64,000 bases of DNA from Glandiceps talaboti (GCF_964340395.1 NC_135551.1:15021003-15085002); one strand, 5' to 3'. Shown: positions 40,401-53,400, counted from the first letter of the stretch. Translations and numbers: made by a program. Notes: a model not told the origin generated them from the letters alone.

Positions 40401-43400
40401 GAAATCGACAATTTCTGAAAAATCGAAGGTAACCCCCTCTGGCCCATGGACTATTTGTATTATAAAATAACTATGATTATCATCATGGAATACTTGGATG
40501 TCATTTATAAAAGCAATTTAGCTTTAAATATAAAGTACTTCAAGCCATCTGTTTAGCTCTGTATGATTTTTCAATGTTTGTGTATTTTGTATCCCTTTGT
40601 ATGTAGTGGCCCTGTGTGTGTGTGCGTGCGCGCGTGCGAATTTAAGTTAGTTTTATATTGTGGACTTCAGTCTCATAATATTGAAATCCAGTTTTACTTA
40701 TCCATTACTGAGTTCACGGCATTCTGATCACAGCAGATCTAAAATTAGCATTGATGGCGATATATATATTACTATCACTAATGACAAATGCCAAGTGTTT
40801 TTTTTTCCAACAGGTCTTTGATTGTTATGCATAAAATTAACTAAATATAACGACAAAAGCCGTAAAACACAGCTACAAATGGTACAGTGAATATACATTT
40901 ACGATTGCATTTATATTATAGGGAGGTTGGAATCCCATTTGTATATAACAAGGGACTGTTTCACCAATGATTGTCAGTAGGTATGATTGTTATGGCATTT
41001 ATAAATGATAAAGTCTAAACAAGTTAATTACATAGTCTCGAATAAAATAAACTACAGATCAGAAAATTTTGTCTATTTTGTTTTGTATCGATTACTAGTT
41101 GAGAGTCTCTTGTGACACTTAACACAAAAATCTAGTAAAAAATCACATCACAAAAAATTACTGTAATAGGCCTGAACTTACCAATCAGTTTGTCTACTTG
41201 AATTGTTATGACCTCACTCCACCTCTCTGTACCGTGCATACGTAAGGCAGTTAGTACACTCTTCCGCAACACTTTCAATAATTCATTATAACCCATAAAG
41301 GTGATATTTTTACACCCCATTGTTGCAATCTCGAATGTTACAAAATCACGTGGACGACCTGCAAAGTCAGTCTTTCTGTCAACGAAAGCTTCTGATAATA
41401 CTTTGTAGGAATTTAAGACCACGACACGTTTCCGAAACAGGCTCAAGCCGAATACAGCTCCTGAAAGACATTAACGACAAATGTTAGTAAAGTTACATGC
41501 ATGCAGGTATAAGTGCCCTTAATCAGATTAAAATGCACCTCATGGCATTGTTTCCACAAAGTTTGGGTTGGACTCGAAGCAGAACGAATCATAGCCCGAC
41601 ATATTATAAAACTACATAAAACAACAAGTTTCGTAGGATAGATTAGAACTACTTAATGTTAGACAATACAGTCTTTTAAACATGAGAAATTATTGCCAAG
41701 ATAGTCTAAACATTGCATTAAAAGACTACCAATGTAAAGAAACTCCCCAACTCTCCCTATGTGTAAGGAATAGTTATTGCCAGAAGTTAAAGGGCTCATT
41801 AGCCTAAAATTGGCTTTAAGAATGAAAACCTCCAGAGCTTCTACGGGGAGTTCCCTACACTCTAAACATGTTGAAGCTTAGGACGCGTCGCATGTGTTTA
41901 CTTTGCTCTGGTTTCCAGAACACATGAATTCAGTGTACTTGCTCTTAACACATACTCTGTGTTCAAATAGTGGGCCGATGCGTCAAAAGCGTTCTATTTG
42001 AACATAAGTTATGTGTTCAAATAAAGACAATATATATGTTCTAACTCTGAAAACATCCGTTCTAGTTTTCTTTCTGAACACATACACTGTATTCAAAAAG
42101 TGTAGCAATTAAGTACTAGAACACATAATTGTTATATTATTGGAACATTTGACACTAGGCCGGAATCAAAGAGAGATCACTCGTCGGGCTTGAACAGGCA
42201 CAAAAAATCGATAGCACATCAATAGAACACCACCCAGTTTGAGTACGAGGTAATCACATCTCAGGTATAATAAACGATGTCAGAATACTGGTTTTAATAA
42301 TATTTAAACAAATAAGATTTCCATCTTCTAAAGTTTCTTGTGATGAAATAGTGTCCTTCTGCCACATGACCTGTCTGCTTTCAACCGTTACGCATTTTCC
42401 TTAACCAGTGGATATCGTGTCGAAAATGTTACCTGTCAACTGACACTGGTGTTTTCAATTCGAAAACCTCCCCGTCGATGCGAATTTGCATCGCCATCTT
42501 CGCTGCTCAGTCTTATGAAGTCTAACACCAGAAACAGGTGTGTGTGATTTACGATACAAACTGAATACTGATTAAATGTCGAATGACTCAGTTTCAACCA
42601 ATGGGTGAACGTGAACGTAAATAGACTTTCCACTCAAAGTAGGCGTAACTAGTTAGACTGACACATAGATATCAGCCTTCCCCGCCAATAATTTGTAAAT
42701 CACAGTCACTCCTCAAATTTTAGCGAAATGAACTTTACCTGTCAGTGTCAGTGGTATTTAAAAAAAGGAAAGCAGTGTGAGACGCGTGAATGGGGAAAAA
42801 ATGTACATGTACAATGCTATTAAAGCTTATTAAATCTTATTAAATTTGATTTTTCGCTACATTGTCTCGAGTCTATTGCCACGTGTTCCAAGCTCGTGTA
42901 TAGTAGCACGAATATGTCGATCGCACTGAAGTCCAGCGACACATAAACCTTGTGTTCGTTAAGAGTTACACGAACTTAATGTTTAATAGTTCGATTCAGC
43001 CAAAATGTGCTTTACAGGGGATGGTTTATTGTGCTCATTAGGCATGAGAAAACTTAACGGTATTCTTTTCTAGGCTGGAAGATGTTTGAAAGACCTTCCC
43101 AAGTTCACGGGTAGGCTTTACTTCAATTTTGCTCAGAATATTTGTTGCATTCTCAAAATTATGCTTACAGTTGTTATTATTTCATTTGTAAAATAATCAA
43201 TTGTTTTGATCAGGTCTTAGCTATTATTTTATCATACGACCTGTCGTGTCACCTGATCTTCTTAATTGTCTATGATTTTACACAGAATGGCGCAGCCAGC
43301 GCCCCTCCCCACCCTCGTCTATGTCACAACACAAAAATATTTGAACGAAGAACATCATGACATCACAATGAATTCGAATACATTTGATTATTTGAAAAAA

Positions 43401-45168
43401 ATAACGCTGACGATAACTGAATACCTAAAATAACCGCCACTGTATGGATAGAGGTTGGATCGGGGGGGGTAACTCCATGGGTGACATTACGGGGAGGCTC
43501 CTCACAAACATTGAAACCCAAAAGGTATGCCCTTTCTGATACCAAGCTGCAATTTAATTAGTAAAAGCCAGGGCTCCCAGGGAAAGCTAAGCCATAGATC
43601 GAGTGTGGCATGAGAGACGAGAGTACCGAAGTTCTGAAGGTAGATACACCAGGTTCAAACGCTTCTGTTACTTTTTGATCTTCGCACACAGCTGGCAGAC
43701 CAAGTAACTGCACTCGAATCACTCTCACATCTTCTGTACCGACTCAACTTCTGTACCGGGATCACTACTTGAACCACAGGGGGCAGCGAGCATGTAGCTG
43801 ATTGATTGATCGGTCGGTTGATTTATTGATTGATTGATTGATTTATTATTTGGTTGAATCATTGATCGATTATATTGAATGATCAATTTTTGTGGTGCAA
43901 TATAACTTATTTTGTGTGTGATATTGATCAATTCACTGAGTTTTAAAACTGCTTCTTTATCTTTCCCTAGTTACTTTGCTCTCAGCTATATATATCTCTC
44001 AGACCACTAGCTGTCTGAGGCTGTATGTAATTCTCTCTTTTCGCTATTGGCTAAGTAAAGACGCCTTGTCCATTCTTTTCTTCTTATCTAAATTAAAACA
44101 TTCATAATCTTATAATTGGCGAGAGATCACTTACATTAACAGTTTGCTTTATCTCTCATCTGCTGGGAGATTATCACACTGGACAAACATTCGATCATGC
44201 ATAAACTAGTAAGGAAGTGTCCGGCCGACTGACGGTGATTCTCAAGCCACAGTGCATCGGAGTAACATCCCTTTTGTCTTCCTTACATCCAGACATGGAT
44301 TACACAGTAACATTCGGACGGTATAACTACTTCCTTTGTTCTTCCTTGATATTATTTTAAATGAATGCAGCGGCGCCAAACTGCAAACTTCAAACTTCAA
44401 AGAAACTTCAGATAGTACGAGTAAAGCGTGTCCTTAACTTCCCAGTAAAACGTTGAAACGTGTTTTTGGTTTCATTTTGATTGAATTTAAAAAAAACGAA
44501 TGTTCGAATTTCGATATCAACACCCAAAACACTAAGTTCCAAAGTAACATGTAATTCTAAATGTTGATTTCTTAAACCACGTATTCATGGTTTGAAATTG
44601 CATCAAAACACGAAATCAGATCATCTCTGGATAGATTAGGATTTCACTTGGACGTCGTTAGTCACGCACCTTGTGTGAATCAGCCATTTTGATTTGCATT
44701 TGACATGTTTACACATTTCCTATGCTGTCATAGACCTCATACTTGGCAGGTTACCAAGAGAAATCGAAGGCCCAGAACATTAACGTCATCGAACTTTGCA
44801 CCCGTTATTACATTTACATACAGTTTTAAAATGGTGCAGTTACAGTACACTCGTTTGTGTACTCATCTGGCTGCACTGAATCCATGAACGTACCACAGTA
44901 AAATGGAAAGTAATAAGTACGCCATAAAATATCATTTTCAAATACTGTTAGCTACTATTATAAAGTTGGTAATGTGGTCCTTACCGTACTGTCGACTCCA
45001 TTCAGTCAGCTTCAAGTGTGGTTGTGATCCAAGTTGTAGTAAGTTACCGATAACTGGCCAACCAGGTGGACCTTTAGGGTAGGTTTTGGGTAATTTAGGT
45101 CTGTTTGTCAGCCAAGTGACTAGAACGAGTACCAGCGAGATAGCAACCAACGCGACCTCCGTTAACAT
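34401..45168 (-). CDS. P450-D, complete CYP2-clan cytochrome P450, 5 exons
   Basis: Exons in coding order are 45168-44985, 41460-41182, 39961-39779, 36408-36151 and 34999-34401; introns are GT-AG and all phase 1. The product is 500 residues. The N-terminus MLTEVALVAISLVLVLVTW is a membrane anchor, followed by PPGWPVIGN; then FAGRP in exon 2, AGSET spanning exons 4/5, ESLR, PERF and FGMGKRVCIGE. Exon 2 is one codon longer than in B and C, and exon 4 one codon shorter, so total length is equal. The C-helix reads NELLKVLRK without the usual Trp. It faces gene C tail to tail. Intron 3 carries a hAT copy, intron 2 a MITE and intron 4 a TIR remnant. The upstream region is unlike that of B and C, so regulation probably differs. 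Confidence 0.95.
35138..35960. repeat. remnant of the Harbinger-like TIR family in intron 4 of P450-D
   Basis: This has the internal landmarks of the 6791-8346 element in the same order: ACAACTGAACTGAGGTTCAG, a GT run, AACTCAAAAACTAC, and GGGCTTCAAGAGTAAAAAAA followed by a G-rich run. The terminal repeats are not visible. A matching remnant lies in intron 4 of E. Confidence 0.65.
36895..37570. repeat. TIR repeat family with GGTCAGAATTT end, copy 2 (left end kept)
   Basis: It starts GGCTGGAGTCAGAATTTACG after a TAA and shares internal blocks with 30,700-31,020 and 45,360-45,720, such as GTCTCGCATTGGGCTGTA and GTACCCCCCCTC. It lies in intron 3 of D. Confidence 0.5.
37700..39500 (-). mobile_element. 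decayed hAT-like transposon in intron 3 of P450-D
   Basis: On the minus strand this is collinear with the + strand element at 57,335-58,344 and 61,481-61,745: N-terminal EWMNIHT and a Cys-rich stretch, then IDGD-type transposase sequence. Frames are degenerate with many changes. The outer ends are approximate, as no clear terminal repeats were found. A 268-bp insertion lies inside at 38,478-38,745. This copy lacks the LINE, so it shows the empty site. Confidence 0.65.
38478..38745. mobile_element. small insertion flanked by a 9-bp direct repeat
   Basis: CCCTTTAAG occurs on both sides (38,469-38,477 and 38,746-38,754), and the homologous hAT copy in E has a single copy with no insert. The insert carries GCCCGGGC-type motifs near both ends in loosely inverted order. 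An 8-9 bp duplication suggests a non-autonomous hAT-superfamily element. Confidence 0.6.
40071..40451. mobile_element. TA-flanked MITE in intron 2 of P450-D
   Basis: The left end GTCCCTGGGCCAGAGGGGGT pairs with the right end, GTCCATGGGCCAGAGGGGGT in reverse complement, and TA lies on both sides. This fits a Tc1/mariner-type MITE. The homologous copy in intron 2 of E shows it predates the D/E duplication. Confidence 0.75.
40610..40642. repeat. GT/GC-rich microsatellite in intron 2 of P450-D
   Basis: A short run of GTGTGTGTGTGCGTGCGCGC type, a potential Z-DNA former. It is absent at the same place in E, which has only GTGTGA. Confidence 0.8.
41890..42150. repeat. cluster of GAACACA...TGTGTTC palindromes
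   Basis: At least three imperfect palindromes of about 18-22 bp (for example AACACATACTCTGTGTTC and GAACATAAGTTATGTGTTC) plus single half-sites follow each other. Family or function unknown. Confidence 0.5.
43797..43870. repeat. (GATT)n simple repeat
   Basis: ATTGATTGATTGATT-type run with interruptions inside intron 1 of D. Confidence 0.85.
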
Positions 45169-45351
45169 GTTTAACTTCAGATGGTTGTGTTTTAGGCGAG
45201 GTTGTTGGGAGACTCAAGATTAGATCTAGTATACCACAAAATTGAAGGTTACTCGCAATGGATAGTTACCCCAGTCACTCCAACAGACGCTGAGAAGAGG
45301 AGTGAAGTGAAATGTCTATACCCTGGATATATGTAAAGTGATAAGGCCAAA
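45169..45351 (-). promoter_or_regulatory. upstream region of P450-D
   Basis: Only about 180 bp separate the start codon from the next TIR repeat. It shows no resemblance to the B/C upstream block and no obvious TATA box. Promoter function is assumed from position. Confidence 0.25.
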
Positions 45352-45918
45352 GGCTGCGGTCAGAATTAACAGAGGGGGGGGGGGAGAAAATAATTTTGTT
45401 TAAGTTGTTTCGCAGCCAGTGTAATTATACAGTACCCCCTCTTCCCACATTCTAGAAATGTACAGTTGTATAATACACTACATTAAAATGACAGTGGCAA
45501 TTAAATTCAGCGTCCATGCATAATAATAGGAGATTTTTTACAAATGTGGGAGGGGTGTCTCCCCCCACCAGCTGTGAACAATTTTCTTTTGAAAATAAGG
45601 ACATGTGGGAGGCATATTTAGTAGCATAAAATTTCAAACCATATACATTACTGAAAGCGATATATATAGTGCTTAAACTTTCTTTTTCAATACCCCAATC
45701 TTATTCTCAATACATTATTATACAACTGTAGTGCACAATCATTTACTTATAAAGAAATATCCAAATGTACATGGTAAACGACAGCTTCTGAGGTTTAATT
45801 TTGTTCACCAAAAAGTTTATGTCCCCCTCTCCGCCTTCGCACCCCTAATTTTTTTTCATGGTTCCAAATTTCCCCAAGCCCCCCCCCCCCCCCCACACCG
45901 CAAATTCTAATCTCAGCC
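45352..45918. mobile_element. TIR element, GGTCAGAATTT family, copy 3 (both ends)
   Basis: The left end GGCTGCGGTCAGAATTAACA and the right end, GGCTGAGATTAGAATTTGCG in reverse complement, form diverged inverted repeats, each followed inward by a G-run in its own orientation. No transposase frame. The short flanking duplication is AAA or unclear. Confidence 0.55.
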
Positions 45919-47436
45919 AAATGCTAGTTGGTAATTGTCTTATCGTGCGCAAAATATGGACAAAGTACGCGATAAACTGATGAAGCACCCACGCCCACAT
46001 TCATCTAATCTAACCTACAGGAGCTGGTGCTGCGGCTAAGTTCACGACTAGAGGGCGATCCGAAGGGTTTCCTAGCGAGTGCGAAGCACTAGTGAAAGGA
46101 CATAATTTATGAGATTTAATTTGAAAGCTTGGAAATATACAAAAAATAAATAAAGGTCAAATAAATAACGTCTAGTGTATATCATGTTGTAACTGCAATC
46201 AACAGGTCTGGGTCGCTAGATTTTGTATGCATGACCATTATTACTTGCGAACAATACTTTATTTAAGGTCATGTCATTCGACCCTAAACAGTGACTGCCT
46301 TTAGTAAGATTGTTAAAGTGCTGTGGAGACAGATAAAGGGACTGTAATCCTGCAAATACCATATACATAGCATAAAATGCAAATTGGTGTTGAACGGGCC
46401 GCTTAATTTGACATATATTATAAAGATAGTCATTTGTTTTCCAGAGGAGGGTGTGGATGGGCTTGAAAGAATTTGAGAGCACTTAAAGGCATATAAAATA
46501 AATCAATATTTTGATGGCTTCTGTGTTAACGATCACTTTTGATACAAGGATAAGTTTGGAAATTAAGATGTTTCATTCTGATATAGCACTGTATGAAGTT
46601 TTCAGATTCAGATTATTCCACAAGCTTTTGAACTATGCTGTTATTGAACTTGACGTTGAATAATGTATTCAACATATTGACTATGGCTATACTATGTAGA
46701 ATCCAGAATCCAGATTTCTAGCAATCATGTCGTCATGTGATAGCAATTACTAGTCACTAGGAGTAGTAAATAAAGGGGCCCTGTCTGTAAGAGAAGGGGA
46801 CAAAGGCTAGTTTGTATGGTATACAACGACGGGTACAATAGTCAACATAAATACAAAAGATATCAACACTTGTCAATTATTCTTGTGATATCCCTATGCC
46901 TCAGAGTGAGATTCAACCATTCTCAATCAATAATGACTGTCAATATATCATCCACGACTTGCTCATTGTCTTGTAGGTCAGACATGTTCTGATACTTGCC
47001 CCATTAACGTGTAACCTACCAACCTTAGGCTCGTTGTCATCTGTCCCAGATAGTTTCATTCAGTGTTACACGTAGACCAGTATGTGCCTCGTAAATAAAT
47101 GTATTAAGGATAGGTGTTATCAAATACTGAATTTCTGTGTCACTGATGGAACAATGCTATTTTAGCCCCCTGAAGGAGAACTATGATTGTAATGATTTCC
47201 AATTAAGTGTCTGATTGTGTGTCGACGTCCATCACTCTGTCCATATTAAATCACTGCTCTGACATGCAATATCTAGTTAATATTAATATCTTACTTCATA
47301 GTTGAAAAACTAAATATGTAGAGACTAAATATTAGTGTCTACCCACATATTGTCTGTCTTTCCAGACTTTGGCCTTTGACCTTAACCTTTAGGATCATTT
47401 ATCGAAATTAAACCATTTCTTGCATACTCGCTCTCC
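45919..47436. other. spacer between D and the E block
   Basis: 45,919-46,440 shows no match. 46,445-46,680 and 46,690-47,110 match 28,965-29,200 and 29,890-30,340, and 47,110-47,240 matches 31,378-31,510. These mark the far end of the D/E duplication. No gene was seen. Confidence 0.5.
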
Positions 47437-47437
47437 C

Positions 47438-47495
<58 letters not shown>
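47437..47495 (+). repeat. (TCTG)n microsatellite
   Basis: Shorter counterpart of the run at 31,550-31,682, again next to a P450 relic. Confidence 0.95.
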
Positions 47496-47496
<1 letters not shown>

Positions 47497-47506
47497 GTCT
47501 CTCTCA

Positions 47507-47566
47507 TACGTATGCACGTTGCATACAAGTTTACCCATACTAATTGGTGTAATATTTATCTTGTTA
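47507..47566 (-). pseudogene. P450 heme-loop relic downstream of E
   Basis: Same fragment as at 31,690-31,748, duplicated together with the D/E block. The stretch with TTTACCCATACTAATTGGTG (complement of the heme loop) is identical in both, while the outer side has diverged further here. Confidence 0.75.
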
Positions 47567-47647
47567 CTACAGTTATAAATTACCAGTCATGAACTGACAC
47601 TGGTAACTATGCTATTCCAATGGACCACTCATTTATTCAAGTATTTA

Positions 47648-47885
47648 TATAGTATAATATAGTATAGTATAGTATAGTGTAGTGAAGTATTGTAGAGCAT
47701 AGTATAGTATAGTATAGTATAGTATAGTATAGTATAGTATAGTATAGTATAGTATAGTATAGTATATAGTATATAGTATAGCATAGCATAGCATAGCGTA
47801 GCATAGTATAGTAAAGTATAGTATAGTATAGAATACCATAGTATAGTATAGCATGGTATTGCATAACATAGCATAGCATAGTAAA
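47648..47885. repeat. (TATAG)n array at a LINE 3' end
   Basis: Counterpart of the array at 31,838-32,040, with different variant units, so the tracts have changed independently since duplication. Confidence 0.9.
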
Positions 47886-49826
47886 GTAAAGTACAGTTCT
47901 GTACAGTACACTATAGTAAACTGCAGTATAGTAAAGTATATTTTATTTGACATGAAATAATGTAAAAATACATTATCTAGGGTCAAAAACATACAGAAAC
48001 AAGAAAAGCAAAGTAGGTAATTAAAAAACACTAAACTACAGTATTGAATACAACAATTACTGATAATGATTTAGAGAATTTTCCAAAGCTATTGGTGATA
48101 GTATCATTAGTCGAAAGAAACATTCTTTTTAGATAATTTAGTTCTTTGAAAATGGCTAATTTGAATTACAGACGTGTTGTTACAATCCATTATAGCATGG
48201 ATATGATCACCAATAGTTTTAATATTACATAGATAACATATTCTATCATCTTGGGGAATTCCTTGGTATCGTAGTCTTTCGATGGGTAAATTATGTGCCG
48301 AGATCCTGAGCTTAAATATGCTGATTCTGTGGGAAACATTATCTACTTGTTCTAGATATAATTCAAATTCATAATTTGTTTTAATCTTGTTATATGTACG
48401 TAATTTGTTGTTGTTAGTTTTTGTAATCAAAAAAGATAAGCACATACCATCGATACATCTGTTTTCAATTGACTACTAAGATTTGCTACATCAGCATCAC
48501 TATTAAGCTCAGTTATCTCATGCAACTTATAGACAAAGGACGTCCATGTGTTACCATGACTTTTCTTTTTAGAGTTGAAAGCATATTGTACAAGGTTACT
48601 GCATTCTCCGTTTCTTAATCTGTTTTCATAATTTAACATTTGTTTACAGATTTCTATAATGACTGGATAACTTTCCAATTCAGTTTTTGAAGAAATATTA
48701 TTTGACTTTTTGTCTACATCCAACACTCGTTTGCAGAATGTAGAATGTATTTTTCAGAAGGGTGTTTATCACTAAACAAATGTTTGATATAAAAACTTAA
48801 TTATCAAGTTCTTCACAGTGTTTTGACTTGTATAGTTTAAGTATATCTCCCAAAACGTCTAAACCATACCTTAGAATAGACACGACTGTGCTCCTGAAGA
48901 TTTGAAGAGATGTTTTGGAGATATTGTATGATTATATACAGTTAGTACAGTGCACCTAATACACGCTGTGGTTTTATAACTAAATTTGCAATTGTTAGTT
49001 CAAATTCAACGCTACTTTGAAAGATAATTCCCCAAGTAAGTATAGAATGGTACTATTTGTATCTTTTCTCCACCTACATTGAAATCACTATCAATTATTC
49101 GGCCTACCTTATTGAAAATAGCATCTTTTGTCTATTATTAGTATTAACTTTAAGTTTCCATTTCTTACAATAGTTATGTAACTTATCTATACTATTTTCA
49201 ATTGCTAGTTTAAAATTACAGCTTCTTTGAAACATAATTCCTAAGGTTGGTACGACTTGTACCCTTTCTCCATCTAGGTAGAAATTATTATTTAATTCTT
49301 AAGGAAACACGATACATTATGTCTAAGCGCATTGTACAATAAAATGTCACAGAAGAAAGGGCACAAATGACTTAAAAAATTGCTTGCAAGTTAAAAGTTC
49401 TATCAAATACGAAGGATAAAAATATCAGAAGACAACCAAAGGATTAAAACAAACCACTAATTAAATAGCAAATAGAAATCACTGTCAATCATTCGGCCTA
49501 GCTTATTGAAAATAATAACTTTTGTCTTATTAGTATTAACTTTAATTACTAGAGTAAATATTATCTGATAGATCATTTATAAAAATATTAAACAAGAGTG
49601 GGCTTAAATTATACCCCTGTTTAACATCACGTGCAGATGGAAAAGTGATAGTGAGTAGTTTTGATGGCATAATTTGTTTCAGAATACATTGATCGAATCA
49701 GGCGATATAAGTTTCCTGTGATACCTTATTTAAGTAATTTATATAGCATTCCATCCCGTCATACGCTGTCGAAAGCCTTGCGCAGGTCAACAAAGAAAGC
49801 AAAAGGATATTGGCGTTTACCTGCTC
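47886..49826 (-). mobile_element. decayed LINE (copy downstream of E)
   Basis: Paralogous to the LINE downstream of D and truncated at the same point next to the CATA repeat. It keeps K-A-F-D-S-V at the 5' side. The C-terminal part is better preserved, with R-I-C-Y-L-C-N, then a D-H-I-H-A-I-M-D-C zinc-knuckle-like motif near 48,190-48,260. Frames are broken at several points. Confidence 0.8.
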
Positions 49827-49933
49827 TACATACATACATGCATACATACATACATACATACATACATACATACATACAAACAAACATACACATGCATACA
49901 TACATACATACATACATACATACATACATACAT

Positions 49934-49964
<31 letters not shown>

Positions 49965-49984
49965 TACATACATACATACATACA

Positions 49985-50013
<29 letters not shown>
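49827..50013. repeat. (CATA)n microsatellite, expanded
   Basis: About 185 bp of CATA with a short CACACA interruption. The counterpart near D is about 52 bp. Confidence 0.95.
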
Positions 50014-50015
<2 letters not shown>

Positions 50016-50418
50016 TAATTAAAAAGATTTACATTTCTGACCCAGTTGTTTTTCTGCCAATCCCAAATGTACAATCACACGATATTTCACTTCTATTGTC
50101 AAGGTATTGTCTTCTCTTTGTACTATATCTTACACATGACTCTATCTTTAACCAGGGGTTGATATTGATGTTACTGATGCAAGTAAACAATGAGTAAAGG
50201 TATGGGTTAATTTCATGTATGATGATCAGTGATGTCATGTTACCTCATTTTGGAGCACTTCTTTTTATATTCATTACAATGCACTTATTGGTTGCAGTGA
50301 TTGTCCAGCCACTGGGTAAACGTTTTAATAATCTAGGGATGATGCCTTTTTGACTCGATAGAGATTTCACAATCACAGGCAATAAAATAATCAACATTTT
50401 GCTCATTAACTGGTCATG
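50014..50418 (-). other. 3' flank of P450-E
   Basis: Almost the same sequence as 33,997-34,400, showing how recent the D/E duplication is. Probable 3' UTR. Confidence 0.5.
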
Positions 50419-53400
50419 CTATTTGCGTACATTTCTACTTTTAACTGTCATTTTGAAAGGGTGTGGACAATAAGTCAAACCAAGTTCACCTTCCGTGGAA
50501 GGCTTTCCATGGCTCGTAGACACTGCTACATTGAATTGATGAAGTAAATTAGCAGCAATCAAGAAATACTCCACTTTTGCCAACATTTCACCAATGCATA
50601 CACGTTTACCCATACCAAATGGTGTAAAATTCATCTCATTAAAAGAGACACATCTACCTGAGTTAGGATCAATAAATCGCTCTGGTCTGTAAACATTCGG
50701 ATCTTTGAAAACATCTGGGTCGTGATCTATCGCCCAATGATTTGGGATGATAATGGTGTCATCAGGGATTTTACATCCATTGACAGATGTGGTGCACAGT
50801 GTACGATGGAATACACTAAGAGGTACTATTGAGTGTAAACGCATCGCTTCATACATGGCAGCCTTTAGATAAGGTAAATTGTTGTGATCAGCATACACTG
50901 GACGACGATCAACACCAACGACTTCATCGATTTCTTGGTGGATTTTCTTCTGTATTTCAGGGTGCAGCATCATTTCTATCAAAAACCACTTTGTGGCTGT
51001 CACCACCGTTTCAGACCCTATAATTAATCATACACAGATTAGTAACTATTAACCATAGAAGTAACTTCAAATGAAATTAATATGTGTAGTAACGAAGGTA
51101 ACTTTAAACATGATAAAATAAAAAAAAAAAGATCGACATTTGAATCTTTCTTTCATTGCAAAATCGTGTGAAAATGTATATATAAATGTGTGTGTGTGTG
51201 GGGGGGGGGGTGCCTTTGTGAATGGTACATTACTTTGGGTGTGTAGATAGGAAGTTGATAAAGGCATCACAGATATATGATTTGGGTCAAATATGTGATT
51301 TTTGGTAAAATAAACCTTATCAACTCAAAAACTACTGGATAGATTTCGATGAACTATGGCCGGAATGTTTGTGGTAATGTGTGGGAGAATGATTATTTTG
51401 CCACCGATAGGCAAATCAGATCTCAAAATCTCAACTTTGTTCGAAACATGTTTGAAAGCTACTTGGTGGAATTGGAATAAATTGGTGGGTATGTTTCTTG
51501 TGTTCTCAACCTGCAGATATTGTTCAAAACATATTAACACATCTGGCCCGAGCGACTATGATAAGACCCCTAGTAACAGCAAATGTAACTATATTTTGAC
51601 AACATTGTTTGGTAGCAAGTGGATAACATTCAAAACATGCACAAACGATGGTGTATATTGCAATGATAACAACAGAGATCACTGAGAAAGTTGATTTACA
51701 TCCAAAAAGTGAATATGTATATGCGTTGTAATAAGATCACAACCATAGAAACTCCCGAATGAAGACGTGTAGTACACAGATTTGTAGACAAGTAGATATA
51801 TATTAATGAAAACATGCCGAGCAAAAGAACTTTGCCTTGGTCATAACCACAGCCAAATGTTGGTGTATTTTGCAAATATAACCACAGGGATTCGAGAAAA
51901 GCCTTTGTATTTATTTCCTTTTTTCAGAATGTGTCATTTAATAAAGTAAGGATATGAAAAGCTGGTTTTGAATTTTTTTTAACTGTTCTGTCATTGGGTT
52001 TAATAGACATTCAAGTTTTACAATAAGTGTAAACAAATAAAAACTCAAGGCATTTTTTTCGAGTCCATGTGATATAACAACAGGGATAGCTGGATTAGTG
52101 GATAACATTTCAGAATTTTGACCTGCAGCGCAAGCAACAGTGAAATGATATTGCATATTGCCTAAAGGTACGGACAGGCATGTTGATAGACATAAGACTA
52201 CAGCAACCGCACAATACCAGTACCCTTTGCTAAGATACAAGAATGAATCAAACATGATTAAAGTGCATACACATGCATGCATGGCATCAATAAAGAGTAT
52301 CGTGTGCATATATAACAACGGGGATGAGTATGACTCAACTTTCCAAGGCAGAATAATGTCCTATCAATCAAACTCTCTGTAAAATACACCATCAATAATT
52401 GCTAAAACTCTAAAATTGTGCTACAATGCCATTTACGCAATTTTTCTATAGATTATAACGACAGGAAACATTTAATCATGGACCACTAAACTGACAGGTT
52501 CGGTATACAGATAAGTAAACAATATTAAGCTATGCTTATTGAAAAAAAACCCCGAATGAATGAATAGTATTGAAAGGAATCATCATGTTCCTATGAATTC
52601 AAAAGTTGCCAATTTACCTGCTCTAAAAACGTCAAGCAATGTTTGAGCAGCAACTGTATCATCAAAGACCTCTGTCGACGTGTCAGTTGTATGGGTTTTC
52701 TGGAAGTCTTCTTGGGCTATCAAAATCATGTCAATCATATCACGTGGGTTTTCTCTGTCAAGTCCTCTCTTACGTATTCTCAACCTGCTTTCCATATACT
52801 TATTGTGACAGGATACTGCTTTCTTTAACCTATCAAGTCGTGATGAAACAAATAGCCTTAACCATTTGGCAAAGTCTGAAAGTAGAAAAAGACAAGATCT
52901 GATCAGAATTCCCTGCTTATATGTCGGTCCCATTGTAAAAATTGGATTAATAACACATGACACAGGACGTTGGAAGTATGTTAAGCGACTTATATTACAC
53001 TTCATCATTACGTAATTGTTCTAGCTCACAAACAAATTAGAAGTCTCTCGGGCATTTCAAGCACACATAAAGAGAGGCCATAATACATCTTATCAAACCA
53101 TCAACTATAATATAAGTCTCTGTACTTCCAACATGCTGTGCCAAGAGTTATTGATCCCATTCATTTGTTTACTATCCTTGTTTGTAACAGGTTCCGTTCG
53201 TAGCGGTTGTATTTAAATTTTACATTGGAATAACTACCACTGGATCAGCTGAACAAGAAATGTTTATGCCAAATGTGGTAATGGCCCAACACTAATCTTG
53301 CCGAAAAAGGTCTTCCATTACCACAAAGAATTCATGTACCAAATTTCACCTGAATCGAGCAAACCATTTAAGAACTAATATCATACCGATGAACTCACAG

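Larger units (their letters stand above)
41461..44984 (-). other. intron 1 of P450-D
   Basis: A 3.5-kb intron. 41,690-41,880 is a remnant of the Harbinger-like family interior. 41,890-42,150 holds a cluster of GAACACA/TGTGTTC palindromes. 43,797-43,870 is a (GATT)n simple repeat. The part near exon 2 matches 62,918-63,760 in E. No coding sequence was recognised in the remainder. Confidence 0.55.

Noticed and set aside
49698-50197. Tyr-Ile-His-Thr and Met-Tyr-Val-Cys repeat frames
   Set aside because: They are translations of the CATA microsatellite on either strand.
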